Assembly: GCA_947489525.1 (NCBI GenBank)
Contig: CANLDW010000001.1
Span: 372,001-436,000 of the forward strand
Length of the DNA: 64,000 bases
Direction of reading: 5' to 3'
DNA from: an uncultured Psychrobacter sp.
GTDB lineage: Bacteria > Pseudomonadota > Gammaproteobacteria > Pseudomonadales > Moraxellaceae
Part shown: positions 9,135-17,462 of the stretch, one piece after another
How the letters are laid out: each line of letters opens with the position of its first letter
Position numbering within the stretch: position 1 is the stretch's first letter
Position numbers and translations under genes: made by a program
The notes under the pieces: model-generated
What the model was told of the DNA's origin: nothing
The model's input: the letters and a program-made list of their open reading frames with translations, nothing else
The model's database searches: none

Positions 9135-9553
9135 TCACTTCTTCTAGATAGAATAAAAATTGAAAATCCTATTTTTGTTAAAACAATAAATTTTAGATGT
9201 TAAAACCCTATTAATTGTAGGGATTTAGTATTATTATAGGTATAAGGTGTTACACAGTACGAATGCAGCGACTTTCACCTTTAATAATGACTTTTACGAT
9301 AGCCAGTGTTGGTTGCCCTCGTTTAGCTTTAATGATGATAAGCAAAGACGCCAATTAAACACATGACCGATTTATAACCGATGTAAGGTCGATAATTCGG
9401 TTCAGATGATTAGGTTAAGTAACAGCACTGTATTATAATAGTGGTAAGTCGTTACATTATTACCCTAAATGTTAACACTTTGTATTACAAAGTTAATAAT
9501 GTAATCCCCGTTATAAACTTTTTTATTAATACTTCACTTTTATAGGAAATCTA
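9135..9553. other. Intergenic region upstream of ompW
   Basis: This 419-bp stretch between divergent genes is AT-rich and has no credible ORF. It holds a short hairpin (CCCTA/TAGGG at 9206-9222) on the side of the zinc-ribbon gene and a large nested palindrome at 9452-9504 close to ompW. Confidence 0.7.
9452..9504. promoter_or_regulatory. Nested palindrome upstream of ompW
   Basis: The outer arms TTACATTATTA (9452-9462) and TAATAATGTAA (9494-9504) are exact inverted repeats. The inner palindrome ACTTTGTA-T-TACAAAGT occupies 9477-9493. It ends 49 bp before the ompW start codon, a position that suits an operator or a structured 5' leader. The regulator is unknown. Confidence 0.55.
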
Positions 9554-10207
9554 ATGAAACTACAATCCCTAGTTTTAGCCCTTGCTACCACACTTACAAT
9601 GACCACTGCTTTTGCTGTTCCGGCAGGAACTTGGTCAGTTGCCGCTGGTGTGCACGGTGTTGTACCCAAAAGCGATAACGGTACTGTCACTGCTGGCGGC
9701 ACTCTCGATACGCCTGGAATAGATTATTCAGTTGAGGTTGATGATGATATTCGCCCAACGGTAAGTGGTGAGTATTTTATCGCTAATAATGTTGGTATTG
9801 AATTACTAGCTGCCATTCCTTTTCATCACGACTTTACGTTGACAGATGACAATGGTGATGAAGTCGGTGGTAAAACACAACATCTGCCACCTACGCTTTC
9901 TCTACAGTATCACTTCGACGACTACAACATACCAATGGACATCAAGCCGTTCGTTGGTGTTGGGGTAAATTATACCACTTTCTTTAAAGAAAGAATCGAT
10001 ATCAGCGGTGCTGATTTAGACCTTGACGATAGCTTTGGCGTTGCCGGTCACATCGGTCTAGACATACCATTCGCACCAACAGAATACTTCCGTATCGATG
10101 CCCGTTATATAGATATCGAAACCGATGTAGAGTTAGATGGTGATGATATCGGTTCAATTGATATCGATCCTTGGGTTTATGGCATCGCTTTTGTTAAAGC
10201 CTTCTAA
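9554..10207 (+). CDS. ompW: OmpW-family outer membrane porin
   Basis: This is a 217-aa eight-stranded outer-membrane beta-barrel of the OmpW family, channels for small hydrophobic or ionic solutes. There is a Sec signal peptide (MKLQSLVLALATTLTMTTAFA, cleavage about residue 21). After it come typical OmpW segments such as SGEYFIANNVGIELLAAIPF, PTLSLQYHF and VKPFVGVGVNYT-like strand sequence. The C-terminus ends in phenylalanine after VYGIAFVKA, the usual BAM recognition signal. AGGA lies before the ATG. It is monocistronic and ends in a shared terminator at 10278-10305. Confidence 0.93.
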   Translation: MKLQSLVLALATTLTMTTAFAVPAGTWSVAAGVHGVVPKSDNGTVTAGGTLDTPGIDYSVEVDDDIRPTVSGEYFIANNVGIELLAAIPFHHDFTLTDDNGDEVGGKTQHLPPTLSLQYHFDDYNIPMDIKPFVGVGVNYTTFFKERIDISGADLDLDDSFGVAGHIGLDIPFAPTEYFRIDARYIDIETDVELDGDDIGSIDIDPWVYGIAFVKAF

Positions 10208-10277
10208 TGATCGCCTTGTAGCTAGCTATAGCTCATACTTCATAGCGAGCTAAGCTAATACAATGCGATAAATAAAT

Positions 10278-10305
10278 AAAAAGCCAACATCAATGTTGGC
10301 TTTTT
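10278..10305. terminator. Bidirectional rho-independent terminator
   Basis: AAAAAGCCAACA / TGTTGGCTTTTT forms a perfect 12-bp stem with a 4-nt loop between convergent ompW and aceF. Confidence 0.9.
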
Positions 10306-10331
10306 CAGCTCAAAAAACGCGTCTATAGACT

Positions 10332-12119
10332 TTACAATAATATACGGCGCGGATCCGCTAGTAAGCTTGCAATATAGCGGGTAAATACCGCTGCATCTGC
10401 GCCATTGATAACTCTATGATCATAAGACAGTGACAGAGGTAGCATAAGCCTTGGCTCAAAGTCTTCCCGACTTGCATTCCAGCGCGGCTGCATACTCGCT
10501 TCAGACACACCCAAGATACCAACTTGTGGCCAGTTCACTAAGGGTGTAAATGCCGTACCGCCTAAGTTGCCTTGGCTCGATATAGTAAAGCTGGCACCTT
10601 GCAGATCTTTGGTACCCAGCTTTTTATCACGTGCCTTGCCAGCCAGCTCGCCAATCTCTATAGCGATTTGCTTGAGTCCTTTATCCTGTGCATCTTTAAT
10701 TACAGGAACAATCAAACCCTCATCGGTCGCCACGGCAATCCCCATGTGCACGCTTTTACGCAGGATGAGCTGCGTATTGTCATCGCTCAGATGACTATTA
10801 AAACGAGGATATTTGGTAAGCGCGTAAGCGGCTGCTTTGACGATAAAAGCAAGAATAGTAAAGCCAATACCTTCAGCTTTCATATCGCCTTTGAGCTCCC
10901 CGCGCAGCTTTTCTGTCTCCGTGATATCAGACAGATCAAACTGAGTGACTTGCGGCAGATAGGTATTGTAGTTGAGCTGCGGTATTGAGACCTTTTGCAA
11001 ACGGCTCAAATCCTGTATTTCGCTTGCGCCCCAGATATCAGCGTTACTCATATCAGGCAACTTAGGCAGACCTGAGCCTTGCGTACCCGTAGAAGGAAAG
11101 CCTTTTTGTCCTTCATTCTGTGCCGTTAGACTGTTTTTGACATAAGCAAACAGATCTTCTTTTACGATACGCTCATTTATAGCCGAGCCTTTGACTTCGC
11201 TAATATCGACACCGAGTTGGCGGGCAAGCTTGCGCACTGCAGGACCTGCGTATACGTCCACCAGTTTGGCATTCACTTGTGCTTCGGTCAGCTTTTGATC
11301 CGACGAGCTTGTCTGAGTTTTGGTCTCTTCAATAGGTGCCTGTTTGGGTTCACCTGTAGTTTGAGTAGCTTGAAGGGTTCGATTCTGCTGGCTGCTGCTA
11401 GAATCATCAGTAGACGAGTCAGCGTTAGGTGCTTCTTCTTTATCGCGATCTTTTGCGCTACCGTGACTTGACGCGTTGCTACTGGTAATTACAATAAAGT
11501 CTTGACCATTGGCTACGGTATCACCAGCGGCAACCAGTATCTCGGTAACTGTACCTGCTTCTGGTGCAGGGACTTCAACCGAGGCTTTATCAGACTCTAT
11601 CAACAAAATGGACTGATCAGCATCAACAGTATCACCAACGCTAACCATAATCTCTGCTACTTCGGCTTCATCAACGCCTATATCCGGTAGCGCGTGTGTT
11701 CTAGCCTGCCCTTTGGAAGAGTCTTGCTCTTTATTATTGCTACTACTGGTACTGGCGTTTTGACTGGCAGTGTCTTTGGCATCTTTACTCTCGCCACCCT
11801 CACTCTTGTCATGAGTAGCCTCCTTACTAGACGCTTTAGTATCGTCGCCTTTGTCTGAGTCTTCACTTGTTGTGTCACTCGTGTCACTACTATCAGTGTC
11901 GCTCAGCTCAAGCAGAACCATACCTTCGCTGACCGTATCACCAACGGCAACACTAATCTTAGCGACTGTACCAGCAGCGGAGCTTGGCACTTCAACCGAA
12001 GCCTTATCCGACTCCAATAAAACAATATTATCATCCTTGGCAATGACGTCGCCAACTGCAACCATAATCTCGCTTACCTCGGCGCTGTCGACGCCTAAAT
12101 CTGGCGCTTTAATATCCAT
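10332..12119 (-). CDS. aceF: Pyruvate dehydrogenase E2, dihydrolipoamide acetyltransferase
   Basis: This is the E2 core of the pyruvate dehydrogenase complex, which moves the acetyl group from E1 to CoA through a lipoyl arm. The 595-aa protein has two lipoyl domains, with the modified lysine in ESDKASVEVP at Lys39 and Lys178. They are joined by Ser/Asp/Lys/Gln-rich linkers. A peripheral-subunit binding domain (AGPAVRKLARQLGVDISEV) and the catalytic acetyltransferase domain follow. The catalytic motif is DHRVINGAD, with His568 and Asn572 where many E2 enzymes have Asp; the same Asn variant is known in Azotobacter E2p. It lies 25 bp after aceE with a strong AAGGAGATG site, so the two form an operon. 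No lpd (E3) is present in the window. Confidence 0.97.
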   Translation of the reverse strand: MDIKAPDLGVDSAEVSEIMVAVGDVIAKDDNIVLLESDKASVEVPSSAAGTVAKISVAVGDTVSEGMVLLELSDTDSSDTSDTTSEDSDKGDDTKASSKEATHDKSEGGESKDAKDTASQNASTSSSNNKEQDSSKGQARTHALPDIGVDEAEVAEIMVSVGDTVDADQSILLIESDKASVEVPAPEAGTVTEILVAAGDTVANGQDFIVITSSNASSHGSAKDRDKEEAPNADSSTDDSSSSQQNRTLQATQTTGEPKQAPIEETKTQTSSSDQKLTEAQVNAKLVDVYAGPAVRKLARQLGVDISEVKGSAINERIVKEDLFAYVKNSLTAQNEGQKGFPSTGTQGSGLPKLPDMSNADIWGASEIQDLSRLQKVSIPQLNYNTYLPQVTQFDLSDITETEKLRGELKGDMKAEGIGFTILAFIVKAAAYALTKYPRFNSHLSDDNTQLILRKSVHMGIAVATDEGLIVPVIKDAQDKGLKQIAIEIGELAGKARDKKLGTKDLQGASFTISSQGNLGGTAFTPLVNWPQVGILGVSEASMQPRWNASREDFEPRLMLPLSLSYDHRVINGADAAVFTRYIASLLADPRRILL

Positions 12120-12144
12120 GACTCATCTCCTTGTCTTATTATTG

Positions 12145-14958
12145 TTATTCTGCGACATCATCATCATTGAGTAGCTCAGCATCTGCTTCATCTTCAGCGC
12201 GACCTTCACTACTAATCTCTTCATCGTCTTCACCTATGAACTCAGGGACGGGCTTTGGATTGATATTATCGGGCGCTGGAGCATCAGGGAAATGGTCATA
12301 ATGTGGCTGCTGTTGCCATGCTGGCGGCTGATCGACATCGATATCTAAGCTTGAGATAGCATCCTTGACCAGACGCATCTCAACTTCGCCTTCATCAGCC
12401 AGACGCTTTAAAGTCGCCACAACAATATGCGCGGCATCGACATTAAAGAAACTACGCAGCTGTTCACGGGTATCAGAGCGACCATAGCCATCGGTACCTA
12501 GGGTTGTATAAGGTCGGTTATCTGGCAACCAGCCACGGATCTGCTCTGAGTAGTTGCGCATGTAGTCGGTGGCTGCAACGACGATACCCTCATGCGGCGC
12601 AAGCTGTTCTGTGACCCAAGGCACTTTTTCATCATCCATAGGATGTAGACGGTTATAATCGTCGCACGCCATACCGTCACGCGTTAGCTCATTAAAGCTC
12701 GTTACGCTCCAAACATTAGAGTTGATATTGAACTCATCTTTTAATATCTGCGCCGCTTTTTGCACCTCACGCAGTATGACCCCTGAACCTAGCAGTTGTA
12801 CTTGACTTGAGCCATTATCCTCCAATAGATACATCCCGCGTTTGATACCCTCTTCACAGCCCTCTGGCATCGCTGGCTGTTCATAGTTTTCGTTCATAAT
12901 TGTCAAGTAATAATAGACACGCTCACCCTCGCCGTACATACGGCGCAGACCATCATGCATGATGACAGCGAGCTCATAGCCAAAGCAAGGATCATAGCTG
13001 ACGCAGTTCGGCACAGTATTAAACAAAATCTGCGAGTGACCATCTTGATGCTGTAGACCCTCGCCATTTAGCGTGGTACGCCCAGCAGTTGCACCGAGTA
13101 AAAACCCTTGTGCCTGACAGTCGCCCGCCGCCCATGCTAGATCACCGACGCGTTGAAAGCCAAACATGGAGTAGTAGATATAGAGTGGAATCATTGGCAA
13201 AGCATTAACTGAATAGCTAGTCGCAAGCGCTATCCATGCACTCATTGCGCCAGCCTCGTTGATACCTTCCTCTAACATGTGTCCGTCTTTGGCTTCTTTA
13301 TAACCCATCAGGGCTTCGCTGTCCTCAGGGGTATATTTTTGCCCAATAGCAGAATAGATGCCTAACTGGCGGAACATACCCTCAAGCCCAAAGGTACGTG
13401 CTTCATCAGGAACAATAGGTACGACGCGGTCTTGAATGTCTTTGTTTTTGAGCATCGCTGATAATAGGCGTACAAACACCATCGTCGTCGATTGCTCTTT
13501 GTCACCGCTACCCTTGAGCACGCGATCAAAGATTGAGAGGTCAGGAATTTCTAAGGGAATGTGACCACTGCGCCGATTGGGCAGATGACCGCCAAGCGCT
13601 TCGCGTCGACCCTTTAGGTACTTCATCTCAGCGGAGTCCTCAGCAGGACGATAAAAAGGCAGCGTCTCTAACTGTTCATCATTAAAAGGTAGGTCGAAGC
13701 GATCACGGAAATATAACAGCGCCTCTTGGTCAAGCTTTTTGATTTGATGGGTTTTGTTTACCGCTTGCGCTTGATTAGACAGTCCGTACCCTTTTACCGT
13801 CTTGACTAAGACAACGGTAGGCTGACCTTTGGTTTTCATAGCTTCGCTAAAGGCGGCATATACTTTGATCGGATCATGCCCACCACGGTTAAGACGAGCA
13901 ATATCATCATCGGACAGCTCGCTTGCCATCTCCTCAAGCTCAGGGTATTTACCAAAAAACTGCTTGCGGACAAAGTCGGGGGTACGCGCTTCATAGAGTT
14001 GATACTCGCCATCAACAACCTCTTCCATGCGATGTTTGAGTACGCCAGTATGATCTTTATCGAGTAGCGTATCCCATTGACCACCCCATACGACCTTTAT
14101 CACTCGCCAGCCTGCGCCGCGAAACACAGACTCAAGCTCTTGGATAATCTTACCGTTACCGCGTACAGGACCATCTAAGCGCTGTAAGTTACAGTTAATA
14201 ACCCATATTAGGTTATTTAGCTTCTCACGACCTGCAAGCGATATCGCCCCTAAGCTCTCAGGCTCATCGGTCTCGCCATCGCCAAGGAAAGTCCAAATCT
14301 TACGTCCCTCATCCTCTAAGAGTCCGCGGTTGATCAAATAGTTATGTACGTGAGCATGGTAGATCGACATAATGGGGCCAAGACCCATAGAGACAGTAGG
14401 AAACTGCCAATAATCAGGCATGAGGTAAGGATGCGGATAGCTCGATAGTCCCTTGCCGCCGACCTCGCGGCGAAAGTTCTCCAACTGCTCCTCGTCAAGA
14501 CGTCCTTCAAGATAAGAGCGTGCGTAAATACCAGGGGCTGAGTGCCCTTGATAGTAGATCATGTCACCGCCGAAGTGATCACTTGCAGCGCGAAAGAAAT
14601 GGTTAAACCCTGTCTCATAAAGCGTAGCGCTGGAGGCAAATGTTGCTAAATGGCCACCTAAGTCATCATCGTTTTTGTTCGCTCGCATGACCATTGCCAG
14701 CGCATTGTAACGAATCAGAGCGCGAATTTTGCGTTCAATCCCTAAATCCCCAGGGTACATCGGCTCATCCTCGACGGCGATGCTGTTAACATAAGCAGTG
14801 TCCAAACGGTTAAAAGGCAGCCCCTCTTGCACCGCCATGTTATACAGTGCCTTTAACAAAAACTGTGCACGATCTTTGTCAGCGTGTTTGATAACCGATT
14901 CAAAAGCCTCTAGCCACTCTTGAGTCTCAAGACTATCAACATCCTTGTAATAATTCAT
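12145..14958 (-). CDS. aceE: Pyruvate dehydrogenase E1 component
   Basis: This is the homodimeric thiamine-diphosphate E1 subunit that decarboxylates pyruvate and acetylates the lipoyl groups of AceF. The protein has 937 aa. The ThDP-binding motif starts at GDGETDEPESLGAI and ends at NLIWVINCNLQRLDG, and the expected AceE active-site loop HQIKKLDQEALLYFRDRF is present. The last 50 residues form a highly acidic tail (DDEEISSEGRAEDEADAEL...), which makes it about 50 aa longer than the E. coli enzyme. I chose the ATG at 14958 (MNYYKDVDSLETQEWL), with AAAGGA 9-10 nt upstream; a TTG at 14967 is unlikely. It is first in the aceE-aceF operon. Confidence 0.97.
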   Translation of the reverse strand: MNYYKDVDSLETQEWLEAFESVIKHADKDRAQFLLKALYNMAVQEGLPFNRLDTAYVNSIAVEDEPMYPGDLGIERKIRALIRYNALAMVMRANKNDDDLGGHLATFASSATLYETGFNHFFRAASDHFGGDMIYYQGHSAPGIYARSYLEGRLDEEQLENFRREVGGKGLSSYPHPYLMPDYWQFPTVSMGLGPIMSIYHAHVHNYLINRGLLEDEGRKIWTFLGDGETDEPESLGAISLAGREKLNNLIWVINCNLQRLDGPVRGNGKIIQELESVFRGAGWRVIKVVWGGQWDTLLDKDHTGVLKHRMEEVVDGEYQLYEARTPDFVRKQFFGKYPELEEMASELSDDDIARLNRGGHDPIKVYAAFSEAMKTKGQPTVVLVKTVKGYGLSNQAQAVNKTHQIKKLDQEALLYFRDRFDLPFNDEQLETLPFYRPAEDSAEMKYLKGRREALGGHLPNRRSGHIPLEIPDLSIFDRVLKGSGDKEQSTTMVFVRLLSAMLKNKDIQDRVVPIVPDEARTFGLEGMFRQLGIYSAIGQKYTPEDSEALMGYKEAKDGHMLEEGINEAGAMSAWIALATSYSVNALPMIPLYIYYSMFGFQRVGDLAWAAGDCQAQGFLLGATAGRTTLNGEGLQHQDGHSQILFNTVPNCVSYDPCFGYELAVIMHDGLRRMYGEGERVYYYLTIMNENYEQPAMPEGCEEGIKRGMYLLEDNGSSQVQLLGSGVILREVQKAAQILKDEFNINSNVWSVTSFNELTRDGMACDDYNRLHPMDDEKVPWVTEQLAPHEGIVVAATDYMRNYSEQIRGWLPDNRPYTTLGTDGYGRSDTREQLRSFFNVDAAHIVVATLKRLADEGEVEMRLVKDAISSLDIDVDQPPAWQQQPHYDHFPDAPAPDNINPKPVPEFIGEDDEEISSEGRAEDEADAELLNDDDVAE

Positions 14959-15490
14959 TCTTATCAATCCTTTTATCAGTCGTTCCTGTATATAAATCAG
15001 GTAGTATTAGAACAGCAGTATTCATATAAGTATGACACTCTATTATAGGCGCATATCATAAATTTGTTTATAGTTGTAAAAAAATGGTGATACGGTAAGT
15101 ATTTATAATATGAATGGGCTTGAGGTAATAGAGATGTACCTATATTGGTGACTGTAATATGTAAAAAATGACCTAGTTACCTTAGTTATTGTTAATCTAA
15201 TCTATAGTAGTAAAAAAGAAAAATTTAACTATAATGAATTGCTAATAATGTTATTTTAAGGACAAACACCAAACATGCGAACGGTTTAAATTTATAAAAA
15301 CTCATGCCTAAATATAAAATCTTGTCACACTTGGTCAGTGTGTATGCACCACTTATCATTTGGTTTACATTTTGATAAATCTTATATGTATAATGGTACG
15401 ACACGTTGCTATGGATTAAATACAGCTTATCTATTTGTGACTTTGTAACTAGGTTAAAGACAAGCATTTTCTTATCATAGGAATTAAGCT
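14959..15490. other. Divergent intergenic region between aceE and the surface-protein locus
   Basis: This 532-bp AT-rich spacer must carry the aceE promoter (minus) and the first promoter of the surface locus (plus). No credible gene was seen; an 80-codon minus-strand frame at 15225-15467 has no coding character. Confidence 0.65.
15364..15394 (+). promoter_or_regulatory. Possible sigma-70 promoter of the surface-protein locus
   Basis: TTTACA at 15364-15369 and TATAAT at 15389-15394 have a 19-bp spacer. This would give a leader of about 90 nt before the ATG at 15491. The long spacer makes this tentative. Confidence 0.35.
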
Positions 15491-17089
15491 ATGAAAAAAG
15501 ATCAATCTTTTTTACGTTCAATATCTATGTCTTACAGATATTTTCGGTGTATTAGATCCTTCTTTATCTTCGTAGCGTTTTCGCTAATATCTTACGCATC
15601 GCACGCCTTGGAAAATAACCCTGGTGCAGTTTGTGCGAGCAATTCTTCTCAAGGTAGCTTTACTAGCGCGGACTATACTAACTTGGTATCGGCACTTAAT
15701 ACTAATAACTACGTGAGTATAGCAGGCAACGCCTCTGGTAGTATTCCCTTACAGGTAAAGATCGATACGATCGAATCAAGTACTAGTACAGTAAGATCTA
15801 ACTTCGGAATTACTGACAACGCAGGTACTAGAGCTATAAACATTAGGCGTACGTTTCCTACGATCAATGATTTTACTGATATCAGACTTGACTTTCGCAG
15901 TAGCATTACTGAACAGCCTATATTTTTGACTAATGTGGCGCTTAGTGCATTTGATATCGATTACGCTAATGGCAACGGTAATACCTTTGATGATTATGTT
16001 CAAATCACTGGTATCACTGAAGCTGGTAATACAATAGAGGCTAATTTCCAGCCTATAGCGGGTTCGAATATTAACTATTTTCAAGGCTTGTATACCACCA
16101 GTACTTTTAACTGCCCTGCTAAAAACTTTGGAACTGCCTGTCAAGGTTCGGTACAGTTCTCGCAACCTGTGGCTTCAATTAATATTCGCTACACAAATAC
16201 AGGACGTTTACGCACCACAACTAATCAAGAGATTGATTTTAGAGTAGATAACTATTGCTATGTCCCCCAGTACTTCTTCTCTGGCATCGTTTTTAACGAT
16301 GCTGGTGGTATTACCGATGCCGAAGCTGACGCGACTAATGACAATCTAACCACGGGTGTCTACGCCAATCGTCCGAACTACTTCAATGGAATATTTAACG
16401 CGCCGCAAGAAAGTGGTATTAGTGGTAGCACCGTTAAACTCACCAACTGTAACAACACTGCTGTCAATTACGGCTCGCAGACTGTCACCAGTGCAGGCGC
16501 GGGTATTGGTCGTTATCAGATTAGCGTCCCTATTAGTGCGTTTGGGGGTAATACTAGCAATCTTTGTCTTCTCGAAGAGCGTAGCAATACTCTCTACCCA
16601 GTGCGCACAACGACGGATAGAAGACCTATTAGTTTTACATCGACCACTTATAACTACCCTAATAATAACTTTGGCAGAGTTATCGCTGCTAACGTAGGCT
16701 TAGTACTGACTAAAGCTCAATACCTGAATAACTGCCCAGCGACGCTGAACTATGCTTCTATCAATAGCACCAGCTCACCTGCTACAGGTTTTAGTACAGC
16801 GCCCATAAGTAATATTGAACCGGGTAGATGCATCGCGTACAAGATTACAGCGACCAACCGCGCTAATGTTAATATTAATAGTATCATCGTCCGCGATACC
16901 TTACAGCGACAAGGGGTAGGCGGCGCCCTAGTAACTTCGGTACTTGCCAATCCTGCCCTGAGCACCGATTATGCCGCATCCAGTCCTGCTGTAGGTCAAA
17001 ACGGCACACTCGTCACCACTCCCCTCACTCTAAATCCTAGAACAAAGCGCGACTTCTACTTTAATACTAAGTATGGATCGACGCAGTAA
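15491..17089 (+). CDS. Exported SdrB/DUF11-type surface protein A
   Basis: This is a 532-aa secreted protein. It has a long signal sequence with an extended charged N-region (hydrophobic core about residues 25-37, likely cleavage after YASHA). A lectin- or jelly-roll-like beta region follows (residues about 45-260). Next is an SdrB/CNA-B-like domain (FFSGIVFNDAGGITDAEADA...). The last stretch, beginning LVLTKAQYLNNCPATL and including GRCIAYKITATN, is a DUF11-like module. That module is recognisably homologous to the ends of the proteins at 17463-19496 and 20487-22517. The chain stops soon after RDFYFNTKYG, with no LPXTG, PEP-CTERM or anchoring helix. AGGA precedes the ATG. Its function is unknown; adhesin, matrix or S-layer-like roles are possible. 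Confidence 0.75.
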   Translation: MKKDQSFLRSISMSYRYFRCIRSFFIFVAFSLISYASHALENNPGAVCASNSSQGSFTSADYTNLVSALNTNNYVSIAGNASGSIPLQVKIDTIESSTSTVRSNFGITDNAGTRAINIRRTFPTINDFTDIRLDFRSSITEQPIFLTNVALSAFDIDYANGNGNTFDDYVQITGITEAGNTIEANFQPIAGSNINYFQGLYTTSTFNCPAKNFGTACQGSVQFSQPVASINIRYTNTGRLRTTTNQEIDFRVDNYCYVPQYFFSGIVFNDAGGITDAEADATNDNLTTGVYANRPNYFNGIFNAPQESGISGSTVKLTNCNNTAVNYGSQTVTSAGAGIGRYQISVPISAFGGNTSNLCLLEERSNTLYPVRTTTDRRPISFTSTTYNYPNNNFGRVIAANVGLVLTKAQYLNNCPATLNYASINSTSSPATGFSTAPISNIEPGRCIAYKITATNRANVNINSIIVRDTLQRQGVGGALVTSVLANPALSTDYAASSPAVGQNGTLVTTPLTLNPRTKRDFYFNTKYGSTQ

Positions 17090-17462
17090 GTTTGCTCTCT
17101 CGTCCGTTTAATAATTCAATTGCTTAATAGCTTAATAGTTAATTCGCTAAATGAGCCATTAAACGGACGAGAACATATCATCCCGCACTCGAAGCTTTCT
17201 AATTCAACGCATTTATTCGCGTCGCTCCTCCTCTAGCTTCTAACCTATCCAGCCTTATATTTATGTAAACATATGTTTTAACTCTTTGTTTTAACTACCA
17301 TTTAGCAACCTTGAATTACCACTTATCGTATTTAATGCGATTTTATATGTCGGATTTGTAATGATAACAACCTATAAGGCTACTGTTTAATTGCTCTAAT
17401 AAATTAATAAACAGTAACTTTATCAATCCTACGTTGTTTAACTTTGCTATCTGGATCGCGAT
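17090..17462. other. Intergenic region within the surface locus
   Basis: This 373-bp non-coding gap between surface proteins A and B holds the inverted repeat at 17098-17172. It also holds an ATTTGTAATRATAAC-type motif at 17354-17377 that recurs upstream of the small DUF11 gene. Confidence 0.65.
17098..17172. repeat. Long inverted repeat downstream of surface protein A
   Basis: Perfect 15-bp arms TCTCGTCCGTTTAAT (17098-17112) and ATTAAACGGACGAGA (17158-17172) flank a 45-nt AT-rich loop. No T-tract follows, so it is not a standard intrinsic terminator. It could be an RNA-stability or attenuation element. Confidence 0.75.

Noticed and set aside
10567-12174. Several plus-strand frames across aceF
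   Set aside because: They are shadows of the AceF coding sequence, whose motifs fully explain the region.
15225-15467. 80-codon minus-strand reading frame between aceE and the surface locus
   Set aside because: AT-rich frame without a ribosome-binding site or recognisable protein pattern; it lies in a divergent promoter region.
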